This document shows, piece by piece, positions 52,328-61,269 of a stretch of DNA of 64,000 nt. How positions within the stretch are numbered: the stretch's first letter is position 1; every line of letters starts with the position of its first letter. The notes below the pieces were generated by a model. The model made no database searches. It was not told where the DNA came from and was given only the letters and a program-made list of their open reading frames with translations. The position numbers were made by a program, and so were the translations under genes. The stretch is taken from the NCBI RefSeq assembly GCF_017094505.1, contig NZ_CP064787.1, forward strand, positions 744,001-808,000, given 5' to 3'. Source of the stretch: Halapricum desulfuricans. Its GTDB lineage: Archaea; Halobacteriota; Halobacteria; Halobacteriales; Haloarculaceae.

Positions 52328-52729
52328 TCAGTCGTGACTGTACGCGTCCAGTGCTGCCCACTCCTCGTCGATCAACTCACGCACGCCGTGGGTCAGTATC
52401 CCTTCGCCCAGGCTCGTGGCCCGATAGTACGAGTACAGCCCCTCGTGATCTGGCTCGCTGCGCTTGCGGTTCTCGATCAGCCCCACGTCGACCAGTTCGT
52501 CCAAGTGGTAGTGCAGCGTGTTCCCCGGCACGTCCAGCAGCTCTTCCAGTTCGGTCGGCGTCATCGGACCTCGCTCGACGAGCATCGATAGCAGCCGGAA
52601 ACGCGTCTCGTTGCCGATCGCCCGCTGCATCGCCAGATAATCCGACAGCTCCAGCAGGCTCTGCTCGGGAAGGAACCGTTCCCGACCGTTTCCGGGTTGC
52701 CGTCGTGCTCGATCACCGCTCTCGGCCAT
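52328..52729 (-). CDS. ArsR-like winged-helix transcriptional regulator
   Basis: 133 residues from ATG 52727-52729 (MAESGDRARRQPG). Residues about 35-110 form the winged helix: MQRAIGNETRFRLLSMLVER, then MTPTELEELLDVPGNTLHYH (recognition helix) and DELVDVGLIENRKRSEPD (wing). A GTG at 52753 is an alternative start. The AT-rich tatatatttaaaa next to the start could be the TATA box of either divergent gene. Confidence 0.88.
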   Translation of the reverse strand: MAESGDRARRQPGNGRERFLPEQSLLELSDYLAMQRAIGNETRFRLLSMLVERGPMTPTELEELLDVPGNTLHYHLDELVDVGLIENRKRSEPDHEGLYSYYRATSLGEGILTHGVRELIDEEWAALDAYSHD

Positions 52730-52827
52730 ACGTATATATTTAAAATCAGCCACTGTAAGTGTTTCCTGACTCAGCGAATGCTGTATTAATCGCTATTTAT
52801 ATTAGCCTGACGCGAGCGGCAGTAGTT

Positions 52828-53472
52828 ATGCGCGATCGGATCATTGGGGAATTGGGTGATCTCGCCCACGGACGATTGCTGGTCTATCTGATGGGGCCGT
52901 ACTCGGCGTTCGACGTCGGGACAGTCCTCCAGGAGACCGAGACACCTGAGGACGTCATCGACCTGCAAGCGCTCCCGGAGGCAGTCGATTTCGGGGCGCT
53001 CGTCGGCACTGACGAAGGCGTCGAGGGCGAAGAGGCGACGCTCGATCTCCTGTTGGACGTACGGGACGCGCTCCGTACCGATCCGGGAGTGAACGCCTTC
53101 CTGGCGATCGATGTCGATGTACCCCTCGAGGAAATGGACGCCGCGACCCAGAGCATCGAGTTCGCGCTGGCCAGCAACGGTGTCGTCTACGTCGTCCCGA
53201 AGGTCGGCGACAATCTCGGCGTCGGCATCGAGACCGGCGCGGTGCTGGAGGCGATCTTCCAGCGCGAGGCGGATCCGACCGACCACCGCGATCGCGTCGT
53301 CTTCGTCCACGAGGAGGGCGTCACGAGTGCGATGATCGCCGCAGTCCTCGATCGCTGGGACGCTCGTGTCTACGATTACACGGATCGCGACGATCTCGTC
53401 CGGCAGGTCCGGCTGTTCGTCAGAGATATCGTCCGGCGCGAGCAGGTCGGCGATCTGCCGAAACTAGATTGA
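52828..53472 (+). CDS. DUF7509-like haloarchaeal protein
   Basis: 214 residues. Start: MRDRIIGELGDLAHGRLLVY, then LMGPYSAFDV, which has the pattern of a nucleotide-handling Rossmann-like fold, followed by LDLLLDVRDALRTDPGVNAF and IEFALASNGVVYVVPKVG. The family seems restricted to haloarchaea; function unknown. A TATA box (ctatttatatta at about 52791-52802) gives a leaderless start at 52828. The gene is divergent from the ArsR-like regulator. Confidence 0.85.
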   Translation: MRDRIIGELGDLAHGRLLVYLMGPYSAFDVGTVLQETETPEDVIDLQALPEAVDFGALVGTDEGVEGEEATLDLLLDVRDALRTDPGVNAFLAIDVDVPLEEMDAATQSIEFALASNGVVYVVPKVGDNLGVGIETGAVLEAIFQREADPTDHRDRVVFVHEEGVTSAMIAAVLDRWDARVYDYTDRDDLVRQVRLFVRDIVRREQVGDLPKLD

Positions 53473-53748
53473 ACGACGCTCGCTCCGCTCACGCCGTATG
53501 CTAATCCGCTATTTACGCTTCAGCTTCAGCGACCGGAACTACAGCGATCTCGCAACCACTTTTTCCTCCTTCGGGTTTCCTCAGCTCGCGAAGCGAGCCT
53601 GCGGGAACCACTCAGTCAGAAAAACGTGGGGAAAAACGACCTCGACCTCACTGCGCTCGGTCGAGTGAAACGACGCTCGTTCCGCTCACGCCGTATGCTA
53701 ATCCGCTATTTACGCTTCAGCTTCAGCGACCGGAACTACAGCGATCTC
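53472..53748. repeat. Duplicated ileS 3' end around a hairpin-bearing linker
   Basis: 80 nt at 53472-53551 and 53669-53748 are 79/80 identical. The second copy contains the last 13 codons and stop of ileS (53710-53748) plus 41 nt beyond it. The linker between the copies includes hairpin gctcgc-gaa-gcgagc (53584-53598). There is no gene in 53473-53709. Confidence 0.9.
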
Positions 53749-56700
53749 CATCTCGATGCCTTCGACCTCCCAAGTCTTGCGGTGGCCGTCCTCGACGCGT
53801 CCGAGTTCGTCGGCACGGACCTCCTCTTTGATCAGGTCCTCGTGCTCGGCCACGAGGTCGGCCACGCGATCGTCGTCGACGTCCAGTTCGACGCGGATCC
53901 GCGCTTCGAGATCGAGTTCGAGGTCCTTGCGCATCTCCTGTACGCGGCGGATGACCTCGCGGGCGTAGCCCTCGCTCTCGATGTCCTCGGTGAGCGTCGT
54001 GTCGACGTAGACGACCCCCTCGCCGGACAGGGCCTCGAAGGCGGTGCCGGCGACCCCGTCCGGCAACTGGCGGACGAACTCGACCATCTCCGATTCGAGG
54101 TCGATCTCCCGGTCGAGTTCGTCGGCGACCGCCGCCTCCAGCGCCTCGATGGCGGGGTCGGCGATCCGGGCGTCGTTGCAGGCCTGCATGACCTCCTGGG
54201 CGTCGCCACCGAACGCGGGCCCGAGTTCGCTCATGTCTGCCTCGGCGCTGTATGAGAGTTCCTCCCAGTCCGACCCGGAGCCGACGACCTCGACGCGCCG
54301 GGCGTTGAGTCGATCGGCGATCAGCGCAGCGCGGCGCCGGACTGTCTCGACTAGTTCGCCGGAATCGTCCGCGTCGACGTCGACGACGACGCGCTTGACC
54401 GGCCAGCGAAGCTTTCGCTCCGCCTGCTGGCGGGCGTTCGAGCCGGCCTCTTCGACCGCGCGGACGACCGCGATGTCGTCCTCGAGGCTGACGTCCTGCC
54501 AGTCTGGATCGGGCTCGGGATAGTCGCACATGTGGACCGTCGGATGGCCGGCGTCGCCGGTGAGATTCTGGTAGATCTCCTCGCTGACGAAGGGCGCGTA
54601 GGGCGCGAGCAGAGCGACGACCTCCTCCAGCACGCGATACAGCGTCGCGTAGGCGGCCAGTTTGCTCGGGCTGTTGTCCTCCTCCCACATGCGCTCCCGG
54701 ACTTCCTGGATGTAGAACCGGGAGACGTCCTCGACGACGAAATCCAGCAGCGCGTTCAGGCCCTTGTCGTGCTCGAAGTCCTCGAAGGCCTCGTCCATCT
54801 CTGCCTTCACAGTCTGGAGCCTGGAGAGGAGCCACTCGTCGATAAGTTCGAGGTCCGATTCGACGGACTCGACGGCCGTCTCTTCGGGGTCAAAACCGTC
54901 GGCGCGCATGTACGGAAGCGGGAACCGAAAGACGTTCCAGAGGATGTTGAGCCGCCGTCCCATCTCCTGAGTCTCGTCCCAGGAGAAGTTCATGTCCTCG
55001 CCCTGTGCGGTGACAGACAGCAGGAACAGCCGCATCGGATCGCGGCCGTGCTCGTCGATGACCTCGTGGGGATCGACGAGAATGCCCTTCGATTTGGACA
55101 TGCCGCGGCCGTCGGGCATGTTGGCGTAGCCGTGCATCAGCACCTCCTCGTAGGGGATCTCGCCCATCGAAGCCCCGCCCATACCGAGCTGGGACCAGAA
55201 CCACCCGCGGGTCTGGTCGTGGGCCTCGATGATGAGGTCGGCGGGCCACAGCTCCTCGAAGGCCTCGGTCTGCTCGGGGTAGTCAAGCGTCCCCCACGTC
55301 GCGACCGAGGAATCGAGCCACACGTCGAAGACGTCCTCGACGCGGGTGTAGGTGGTCCCGTTCTCGGTGATCGTCAGCTCGTCGACGGTGTCCTTGTGGA
55401 GGTCGACGGTTTCGGGATCGACGTCCTGATCGACCCGCTCGGCGAGTTCCTCGCGGTCGCCGACGACGATGGCGCCGTCCATCGAGCCGTCCCAGTCTTC
55501 AGGAGTCCAGATCGGGATCGGGATCCCCCAGTAGCGCTGGCGGGAGACGTTCCAGTCGGGGGCCTCCTCGACGAAGTCACGGAACCGATTATCGCGGGCC
55601 CACTCGGGGTGCCACTCGCTGTCCTCGATGAGCTCCAGCAGCTCGTCCTTGATGTCGGTGATCGTGATGAACCACTGGTCGGTGACGATCCGGACGATGT
55701 CGGTGTCACACCGCCAGCAGTGACCCTCGCGGACAGACGTCGAATCGTGAGCGAGCAACAGACCCTTCTCGTCCAGATCCGCGATAATCTCGTCGTTTGC
55801 GTCCCGGACGAACGTGCCCGCGTATTTGCCGGCCTCGCCGGTGTACTCTCCGTCGGGGTCGACCGGACAGAAGATCTCCAGATCGAGTTCCCGCCCGCGC
55901 TCGAAGTCCTCCTCACCGTGGCCGGGTGCGGAGTGGACGAGTCCGGTGCGGTCGGCCTCGACGTACTCGGCGGTGTAGACCTGTCCGGAGCCCTCGGCCT
56001 GGGCGTGGTCGGGGACCTCTTTCGCGAGGGGGTGGTCGTACTCCCAGCCGACCAGCTCTTCGCCGTCGAGGTGTTCGACGACCTCGTAGTCGTCGTAGCG
56101 ACCCTCCCTGAGCACGTCCTCGACGACCGCCTCGGCGACGTACAGGCGTTCGGTCTCGCCGTCTTTCGTGGCGTCGACGCCGACGTACTCCAGATCGCCG
56201 TCGACCGCGACGAAGGTGTTTGCGACGATGGTCCAGGGCGTCGTGGTCCAGATGACGAGGTATGCGTCGCTCGCGGCGTCGCCGTCTTCTCGCGGGCTTT
56301 GCCCGCTCGAACGGTCCGCGGAACTCCGTTCCGCGCTACTCGCGCGTTCCGAGGACTCGCTTCGCTCGTCCTCGCGCTCGCTCAATGGGAACTTCACGTA
56401 GATCGAGGGCTTCTCGACCTGATCGTACTCGACCTCGTTGTTGGCGATTGCGGTCTCACACCGCGGGCACTGGTTGATCGAACGTTTGCCCTGTTCGACG
56501 AGGCCGCGCTCGTGGGCGTTCTCGAATCCCCACCAGGCCGCCTCCATGTACTCGGGGTCGACCGTCTTGTAGGGATTGTCCCAGTCCATCCAGACGCCGA
56601 AGTCCCGGAAATCCTCCTGCAGGCCCTCGAGTTGCTCGTCGGCGAAGGCCTTGCACTCCTCGATGAAGGCGTCCTCGCCGAACTCCTCGATGTCTTTCTT

Positions 56701-57018
56701 GTTCTCGAAGTCCAGCCGTTCCTCGACTTTCGTCTCGATCGGCAGCCCGTGCATGTCATAGCCCGGTCGATCGGTCACGTCGTAGCCCTGCATTCGCAGG
56801 TAGCGGATATAGATATCTTTCAGGGTCTTGTTCCAGGTCGTTCCCATGTGGGCTGCCCCCGACGTGTACGGCGGTCCATCGACGAAGAAGAAATCCTCCC
56901 CGTCGGCACGATGCTCCACGGTCTTCTCGTAGGCGTCGACCTCTTCCCAGTAGTCGAAGACACGCTCTTCGACGGCGTGTGGGTCGTACTGGTCGTCGAC
57001 GTCGGCGAACCGGTCCAT
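53710..57018 (-). CDS. ileS: Isoleucyl-tRNA synthetase
   Basis: 1102 residues. The HIGH-type motif HMGTTWNKT is at about 57, the editing domain has WTTTPWTIVANTF (about 250), and the KMSKS motif reads MSKSKG (about 640). An anticodon-binding region and a C-terminal domain follow. It charges tRNA-Ile and edits valine. An insertion rich in Ser/Arg/Glu (about 208-245) holds three small palindromes at the DNA level (56292-56373). The 3' end is duplicated 197 nt downstream. Confidence 0.96.
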   Translation of the reverse strand: MDRFADVDDQYDPHAVEERVFDYWEEVDAYEKTVEHRADGEDFFFVDGPPYTSGAAHMGTTWNKTLKDIYIRYLRMQGYDVTDRPGYDMHGLPIETKVEERLDFENKKDIEEFGEDAFIEECKAFADEQLEGLQEDFRDFGVWMDWDNPYKTVDPEYMEAAWWGFENAHERGLVEQGKRSINQCPRCETAIANNEVEYDQVEKPSIYVKFPLSEREDERSESSERASSAERSSADRSSGQSPREDGDAASDAYLVIWTTTPWTIVANTFVAVDGDLEYVGVDATKDGETERLYVAEAVVEDVLREGRYDDYEVVEHLDGEELVGWEYDHPLAKEVPDHAQAEGSGQVYTAEYVEADRTGLVHSAPGHGEEDFERGRELDLEIFCPVDPDGEYTGEAGKYAGTFVRDANDEIIADLDEKGLLLAHDSTSVREGHCWRCDTDIVRIVTDQWFITITDIKDELLELIEDSEWHPEWARDNRFRDFVEEAPDWNVSRQRYWGIPIPIWTPEDWDGSMDGAIVVGDREELAERVDQDVDPETVDLHKDTVDELTITENGTTYTRVEDVFDVWLDSSVATWGTLDYPEQTEAFEELWPADLIIEAHDQTRGWFWSQLGMGGASMGEIPYEEVLMHGYANMPDGRGMSKSKGILVDPHEVIDEHGRDPMRLFLLSVTAQGEDMNFSWDETQEMGRRLNILWNVFRFPLPYMRADGFDPEETAVESVESDLELIDEWLLSRLQTVKAEMDEAFEDFEHDKGLNALLDFVVEDVSRFYIQEVRERMWEEDNSPSKLAAYATLYRVLEEVVALLAPYAPFVSEEIYQNLTGDAGHPTVHMCDYPEPDPDWQDVSLEDDIAVVRAVEEAGSNARQQAERKLRWPVKRVVVDVDADDSGELVETVRRRAALIADRLNARRVEVVGSGSDWEELSYSAEADMSELGPAFGGDAQEVMQACNDARIADPAIEALEAAVADELDREIDLESEMVEFVRQLPDGVAGTAFEALSGEGVVYVDTTLTEDIESEGYAREVIRRVQEMRKDLELDLEARIRVELDVDDDRVADLVAEHEDLIKEEVRADELGRVEDGHRKTWEVEGIEMEIAVVPVAEAEA
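56292..56373. repeat. Three palindromes in frame inside ileS
   Basis: gcgggc-ttt-gcccgc (56292-56306), cgcggaac-tcc-gttccgcg (56317-56335) and gaggac...gtcctc (56351-56373) lie in a row inside the coding region. They encode the serine/arginine-rich insert that other IleRS proteins lack between the editing domain and its neighbour. Confidence 0.75.
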
Positions 57019-57087
57019 ACTGGAAGGAATCGCCGCCGGGATTAAAGGACAATCGGTTGTGTGCTACCGCCTCGAGTGGCCACGTTA

Positions 57088-58446
57088 TCAGGGGCGTTCG
57101 ACCCCGACGACGTCGATCCGGGCGCCACCCGTTTCGCTATCGGAGACCGCTATCCGCCACCCCTGTTCGTCGGCGATCTGTTGGGCGATATACAGCCCGA
57201 AGCCGCTCTCGCCGTCGGCGGACGTGACCGCTGCCTGCAGTACCTGCCGCGGGGGGTCGAAGTCGATCCCGGGTCCGTCGTCGGCGACAAAAAAGCCCGA
57301 TTCGGTTTCCCCGACGTCGACGGTTACCCCGGGACCGGCGTGGACGACGGCGTTGTCAACCAAAAGCTCCAGGAGGAGCTGCGTCGCGTCACGGTCGCCG
57401 ACCAGCCGTCGGTCCGACTCGATCGAGAGCGTCGATTCGGGTGTCGAGACTGTCTCCCAGACGTCACGAACCAGTGCAGATAGCCACAGCGTGTCGGTTT
57501 CGTGCTCGCGTTCGTTCCGCGTTGCCAGCGAGACGATCTTGTCCACGATCCCCGCAACGTGTTCGACCGACGTGCTCGCGGCCGCGAGGTGCTCGCTGTC
57601 GCTGTCGATCTGCGAGAGGTGGCCGGTCGCGATCTGGAGTTCGTTGCGGAGTTCGTGGGCCGTCATCAGCGCGACCTTCCGGAGGCGTCTGTTCTGGCGG
57701 CGGAGCCGTTCTTTCTGCTCGCGGTACTCGGTGACGTCCTGGGTAATCCCGACGAGCCCCAGGATGTCGCCGGACGCGTCCCACCAGGGGACTTTCGACG
57801 TGCGAAGGAACAGCCCCGGCGAGTCCGCGTATTCGTCGGTGTTCAGGATCGGTTCGCCCTCCTCGATCACCCGCTGGTCGTCGATGTAGTTGGCTTCGTC
57901 GTAACACTCGTCGCCCGAGAGCGTCTCCATGTCGGTGAGTCCGAGCAGGTCGCCGGGTGCGAACATCTCGTCGCTGGCCAGCAGGTGCCGGGCGTCGAGG
58001 TCCTTTGCGTAGATGTGTGCCGGGAACCCCTCGAGCATCGCCGCCAGCAGCGTCTCGGGTCGTGACGGCGGCCGTGCAGCGTCGGAGTCGCTCCCCGCTT
58101 CGAGCGCGTCCCGGACTGTGTCGACGACCGCGGCAGTGGCGACCGAGTCCGCAGCCAGGACGGTCGCACTCTCGCTGTCAGCAGCGTCGGGACCAGCGCC
58201 GTCGGGGTCGACTACGACGATCGGTAGCGACGGGAACAGCCCGGAGACCGCGTGGACGATGTTCTCGGGATCGGCCCGCGCCAGATCACCAGGGACGAGC
58301 AATGCGTGGACCGTCGAACGGCAGAGCTGGACCGGCAAGTCGTCGACGTCGACCGCCTGGATCGCGACGTCGGGGAGTTCTGACGCGAGCTCTCCGATCG
58401 ACACCGAGAGACTGTCGACGACGAGGAGTTGCCGAACGTCAGCCAT
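57088..58446 (-). CDS. PAS-domain sensor histidine kinase
   Basis: 452 residues from ATG 58444-58446 (MADVRQLLVVDSLSVSIGEL); GTG 58467 is an alternative. Residues 1-125 look like a degenerate receiver domain, about 135-245 a PAS domain, then the dimerisation helix with the phospho-His in LMTAHELRNE (about 263), and the ATPase domain with LLVDNAVVHA (N box), DDGPGID (G1) and GFGLYIAQ (G2). No membrane helix, so it is cytoplasmic. The cognate regulator is not obvious. Confidence 0.92.
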   Translation of the reverse strand: MADVRQLLVVDSLSVSIGELASELPDVAIQAVDVDDLPVQLCRSTVHALLVPGDLARADPENIVHAVSGLFPSLPIVVVDPDGAGPDAADSESATVLAADSVATAAVVDTVRDALEAGSDSDAARPPSRPETLLAAMLEGFPAHIYAKDLDARHLLASDEMFAPGDLLGLTDMETLSGDECYDEANYIDDQRVIEEGEPILNTDEYADSPGLFLRTSKVPWWDASGDILGLVGITQDVTEYREQKERLRRQNRRLRKVALMTAHELRNELQIATGHLSQIDSDSEHLAAASTSVEHVAGIVDKIVSLATRNEREHETDTLWLSALVRDVWETVSTPESTLSIESDRRLVGDRDATQLLLELLVDNAVVHAGPGVTVDVGETESGFFVADDGPGIDFDPPRQVLQAAVTSADGESGFGLYIAQQIADEQGWRIAVSDSETGGARIDVVGVERP

Positions 58447-58523
58447 CGGCCGGGATACAGTGTCCACGTATTTAAATCATACAAAACAGGCGCCGAGTTG
58501 CCGGCCGCAACACACTTGCGTGT

Positions 58524-59147
58524 GTGCACGTACGCACGATCGTGCCAGATGCCCCGTTTCCGGACGATCAGCACCCACTCGCCGAGGACTGCCAGCACTG
58601 CCCCGCACTCGTCGAGGCGCGTGAGCGGATCTCCTGGGGGACCGGTCCGCTAGAGGCCGACGCGGTTGTCGTCGGCGAAGCGCCGGCAGCCGGCAATCCG
58701 GACGCCGAGCAATGGCGGGGCGGGAACCTGACCGGGATGGCGTATACGTCCCGCCACTCCGGGCGGAAGATCCGGACGTTGCTGGCCGAGGCAGGTATCG
58801 AGTCGGTCTACTACACGAACGCGGTCAAGTGCCACCCGCCCGAAAACCGCGATCCGACCGACGAGGAACTGGCGAACTGCCGACCGTATCTCCTCCGGGA
58901 GATCGAGGCCGTCGAGCCGGCGGCGGTCCTGCCGACGGGCAAACACGCCACACGGACGGTACTGGCACTCGACGACCGGTCGCTGGACGGGTTCGTCGAT
59001 ACGGTGCTGGAGCCGACGAGAAGCGACGCGCTCGGGGTTCGGGTCGTCCCGCTGTTGCACCCGAGCTATCAGGACGTGTGGCTGTCGCGGCTAGGCTACA
59101 GTCGCGACGAGTACGTGGCAGAAATCGCTACGGTAGTCGAGGCGTGA
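58524..59147 (+). CDS. Uracil-DNA glycosylase superfamily protein
   Basis: 207 residues with GTG start at 58524. The active-site region GEAPAAGNPD, the motif NAVKCHPPENRDPTDEEL (cysteine-bearing loop of family 4/5) and LLHPSYQ at the C-terminus are present. Cysteines at DCQHCPALVE and KCHPPE fit the [4Fe-4S] cluster of family-4 UDGs. It removes uracil from DNA. It lies convergently to the cupin gene. Confidence 0.9.
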   Translation: MHVRTIVPDAPFPDDQHPLAEDCQHCPALVEARERISWGTGPLEADAVVVGEAPAAGNPDAEQWRGGNLTGMAYTSRHSGRKIRTLLAEAGIESVYYTNAVKCHPPENRDPTDEELANCRPYLLREIEAVEPAAVLPTGKHATRTVLALDDRSLDGFVDTVLEPTRSDALGVRVVPLLHPSYQDVWLSRLGYSRDEYVAEIATVVEA

Positions 59148-59205
59148 CCGCTGGACACGCGAAACGTGACCGCGATCGCTCACCGGAGAGCCGTCACGGC
59201 GTCGC

Positions 59206-59541
59206 TCACCGGAGCATCGTCAGAAACATCTTGAACTGCGAGGCGGCCTCGACGGCGTGGGGCTCGTTCGCCGGGAGGACGATCGACTCGCCGGCTGCGA
59301 CCTCGTGTTCGGTCCCGGAGACGGTGACGAGAGCTGTCCCGTCGACGACCTGCAAGAAAGCGTCGTGCGGGGCCGTGTGCTCGCTGAGGCGCTCGCCCTC
59401 GTCGAAGGCGAAGACGGTGACCGTGACGGCCTCCTCGTCGACGAGCGTCTGACTCACGACGGCACCGGGCTGATAGTCGAGCAAGTCCTCGATCTCGAAC
59501 GACGAGCCGGCGAGATCGAGGAGTTTCTCGCGGTCGGCCAT
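59206..59541 (-). CDS. Cupin-domain protein
   Basis: 111 residues. The cupin motifs LSEHTAPHDAFLQVVDG (first, with His and Glu-like ligands partly replaced) and ANEPHAVEAASQFK (second, with His) form a single-domain beta-barrel. Substrate unknown; such proteins often bind a metal and a small sugar or acid. It overlaps the Hsp20 stop by one base, so both form an operon. Confidence 0.85.
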   Translation of the reverse strand: MADREKLLDLAGSSFEIEDLLDYQPGAVVSQTLVDEEAVTVTVFAFDEGERLSEHTAPHDAFLQVVDGTALVTVSGTEHEVAAGESIVLPANEPHAVEAASQFKMFLTMLR

Positions 59542-59936
59542 CAGGACAGGTCGATATCAGCGGAGTCGTCTCGCCGCTGGAAAGTCACTTCCAGAATCCC
59601 GTTGTTGTAGGTCGCGCTGGCCGAATGCTCGTCGACGCTGACCGGGAGCTGGACGCGCTCGAAGTACTCACGTTCGGGGCCGGCTGCGTCGATCGTCAGT
59701 TCCTCGCCGTCGCACTTCAGGCCGATGGCGTCCTTCTCGACGCCGGGTACGTCAGCGACGACCCGGACCTCGTCGTCGGCCTCGTAGATGTCCAGATGGA
59801 TGTCGCGGCCGTGGCTCTCGCCGTCGCCGTGGCGCTCGACGTGCATGTCGAAGTCACCGCCGGTCATCTCGTTCATCATTCGTTCCAGTTCACGGAAGAA
59901 ATCGTCGAAGGGGTCGTCGCGGTCGTCTCGTCGCAT
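59541..59936 (-). CDS. Hsp20-family small heat-shock protein
   Basis: 131 residues from ATG 59934-59936 (MRRDDRDDPFDDFFRELERM). The alpha-crystallin domain (about 40-130) has VRVVADVPGVEKDAI and YNNGILEVTF, ending in QRRDDSADIDLS; the I-x-I tail is weak. It prevents aggregation. A TATA-like box may lie in the 59937-60116 spacer shared with GAPDH. Confidence 0.92.
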   Translation of the reverse strand: MRRDDRDDPFDDFFRELERMMNEMTGGDFDMHVERHGDGESHGRDIHLDIYEADDEVRVVADVPGVEKDAIGLKCDGEELTIDAAGPEREYFERVQLPVSVDEHSASATYNNGILEVTFQRRDDSADIDLS

Positions 59937-60203
59937 ACCTGTCGGTAGGACTGTCCGGCCCAAAAGCCTTCGCCTCGGGGCCCGAAACACCGAGTGAGCG
60001 CGACTGGGCCGAACCGGTTGACGGAGGGGCCTCCTCTGGCGGAATCGATACAGTGATCCGTGGCCGTCCGGGAGCGAATGTGACGGCTCGTTCGACGTGC
60101 GTCGAATCATGCCCCATTGTTCATGCAATTCAGTTACACGTGCGCGACAACAACCGAAAAACATTTACTCGCTACCGTAGCAATTTCACACGGAGTAGTA
60201 ATC

Positions 60204-61214
60204 ATGAGTGCAAGCGACACGGTCAGGATCGGGATCAACGGTTTCGGCCGAATCGGACGATGTACGTTCCGCGCCGCGCTAAACAACGACGACGTCGAGA
60301 TCGTCGGGATCAACGACGTGATGGACTTCGACCAGATGGAATACCTAGCGAAGTACGACACCACGCTGGGTAACCTCCCCTACGACCTCGAGCGCGACGG
60401 GGACACGATGCGCGTCGACGGTGAAGACATCTCGCTGTATAACATCCAGAGTCCCGAGGAACTGCCGTGGGACGACCTGGACGTCGACGTCGCCGTCGAG
60501 TCGACCGGGATCTTCCGGACGAAAGACGAGGCCTCGGCGCACCTCGACGCCGGTGCCGACAAGGCGCTGATCTCCGCGCCGCCGAAGGGCGACAAGCCGG
60601 TGCCGCAGTTCGTCTACGGCGTCAACCACGACGAGTACGACGGCGAGGACGTCGTCTCCGGCGCGTCCTGTACGACCAACAGCGTTTCGCCGCCGATGTA
60701 CGTCCTGCTCGAGGAGTTCGGCGTCAACGCCGCCGAGATGACGACCATCCACGCCTACACGGGCTCGCAGAACATCGTGGACGGCCCCAAGAGCAAGACC
60801 CGCCGCGGTCGCGCCGCCGCCGAGAACATCGTCCCGACGACGACCGGCGCGTCGACGGCGACGACCGACATCCTGCCCGACCTGAAAGGCAAGTTCGAGG
60901 CCATGGCGATCCGCGTCCCGACCCCCAGCGGGTCGATCACCGAGATTGTCGCCGATCTGGAGGGCAACCCCAGCGCCGAGGAGATCAACGCCGCCATGGA
61001 GGAGTACGCCAACGGCGAACTCGAAGGCTCGATGGGCGCCATCGACGACGAGATCGTCTCCCGTGACATCCTCGGCTGGGAGTACGGCTCCGCGGTCGAC
61101 CTCGAGCAGACCAGCACGGTCGAGGGCGGCGACCTCGCGAAGGTCTTCGCCTGGTACGACAACGAGATGGGCTACACGGCCCAGATGATGCGCCTCGCCG
61201 AGTACATCGCGTAA
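60204..61214 (+). CDS. gap: Glyceraldehyde-3-phosphate dehydrogenase (bacterial type)
   Basis: 336 residues from ATG 60204 (MSASDTVRIGINGFGRIGR). NAD-binding GINGFGRIG, the catalytic Cys in SGASCTTNS (about 156), His in HAYTGSQ and the phosphate-binding TTGAS are intact. It converts GAP to 1,3-bisphosphoglycerate in glycolysis. Bacterial-type GAPDH is known in haloarchaea and was acquired from bacteria. Its neighbour pgk follows 55 nt later. A start at 60117 would add a disordered stretch. Confidence 0.95.
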   Translation: MSASDTVRIGINGFGRIGRCTFRAALNNDDVEIVGINDVMDFDQMEYLAKYDTTLGNLPYDLERDGDTMRVDGEDISLYNIQSPEELPWDDLDVDVAVESTGIFRTKDEASAHLDAGADKALISAPPKGDKPVPQFVYGVNHDEYDGEDVVSGASCTTNSVSPPMYVLLEEFGVNAAEMTTIHAYTGSQNIVDGPKSKTRRGRAAAENIVPTTTGASTATTDILPDLKGKFEAMAIRVPTPSGSITEIVADLEGNPSAEEINAAMEEYANGELEGSMGAIDDEIVSRDILGWEYGSAVDLEQTSTVEGGDLAKVFAWYDNEMGYTAQMMRLAEYIA

Positions 61215-61269
61215 GCGTCTCAACTGCACCGTTTTTTCAGCCACACGCCACCGAACCAGCCACAACACT

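Noticed and set aside
54532-57045. 837-residue open frame on the plus strand
   Set aside because: It is antisense to ileS; its composition (Val/Leu/Asp-rich, no motifs) is that of a GC-rich shadow, while the minus frame has all IleRS motifs.
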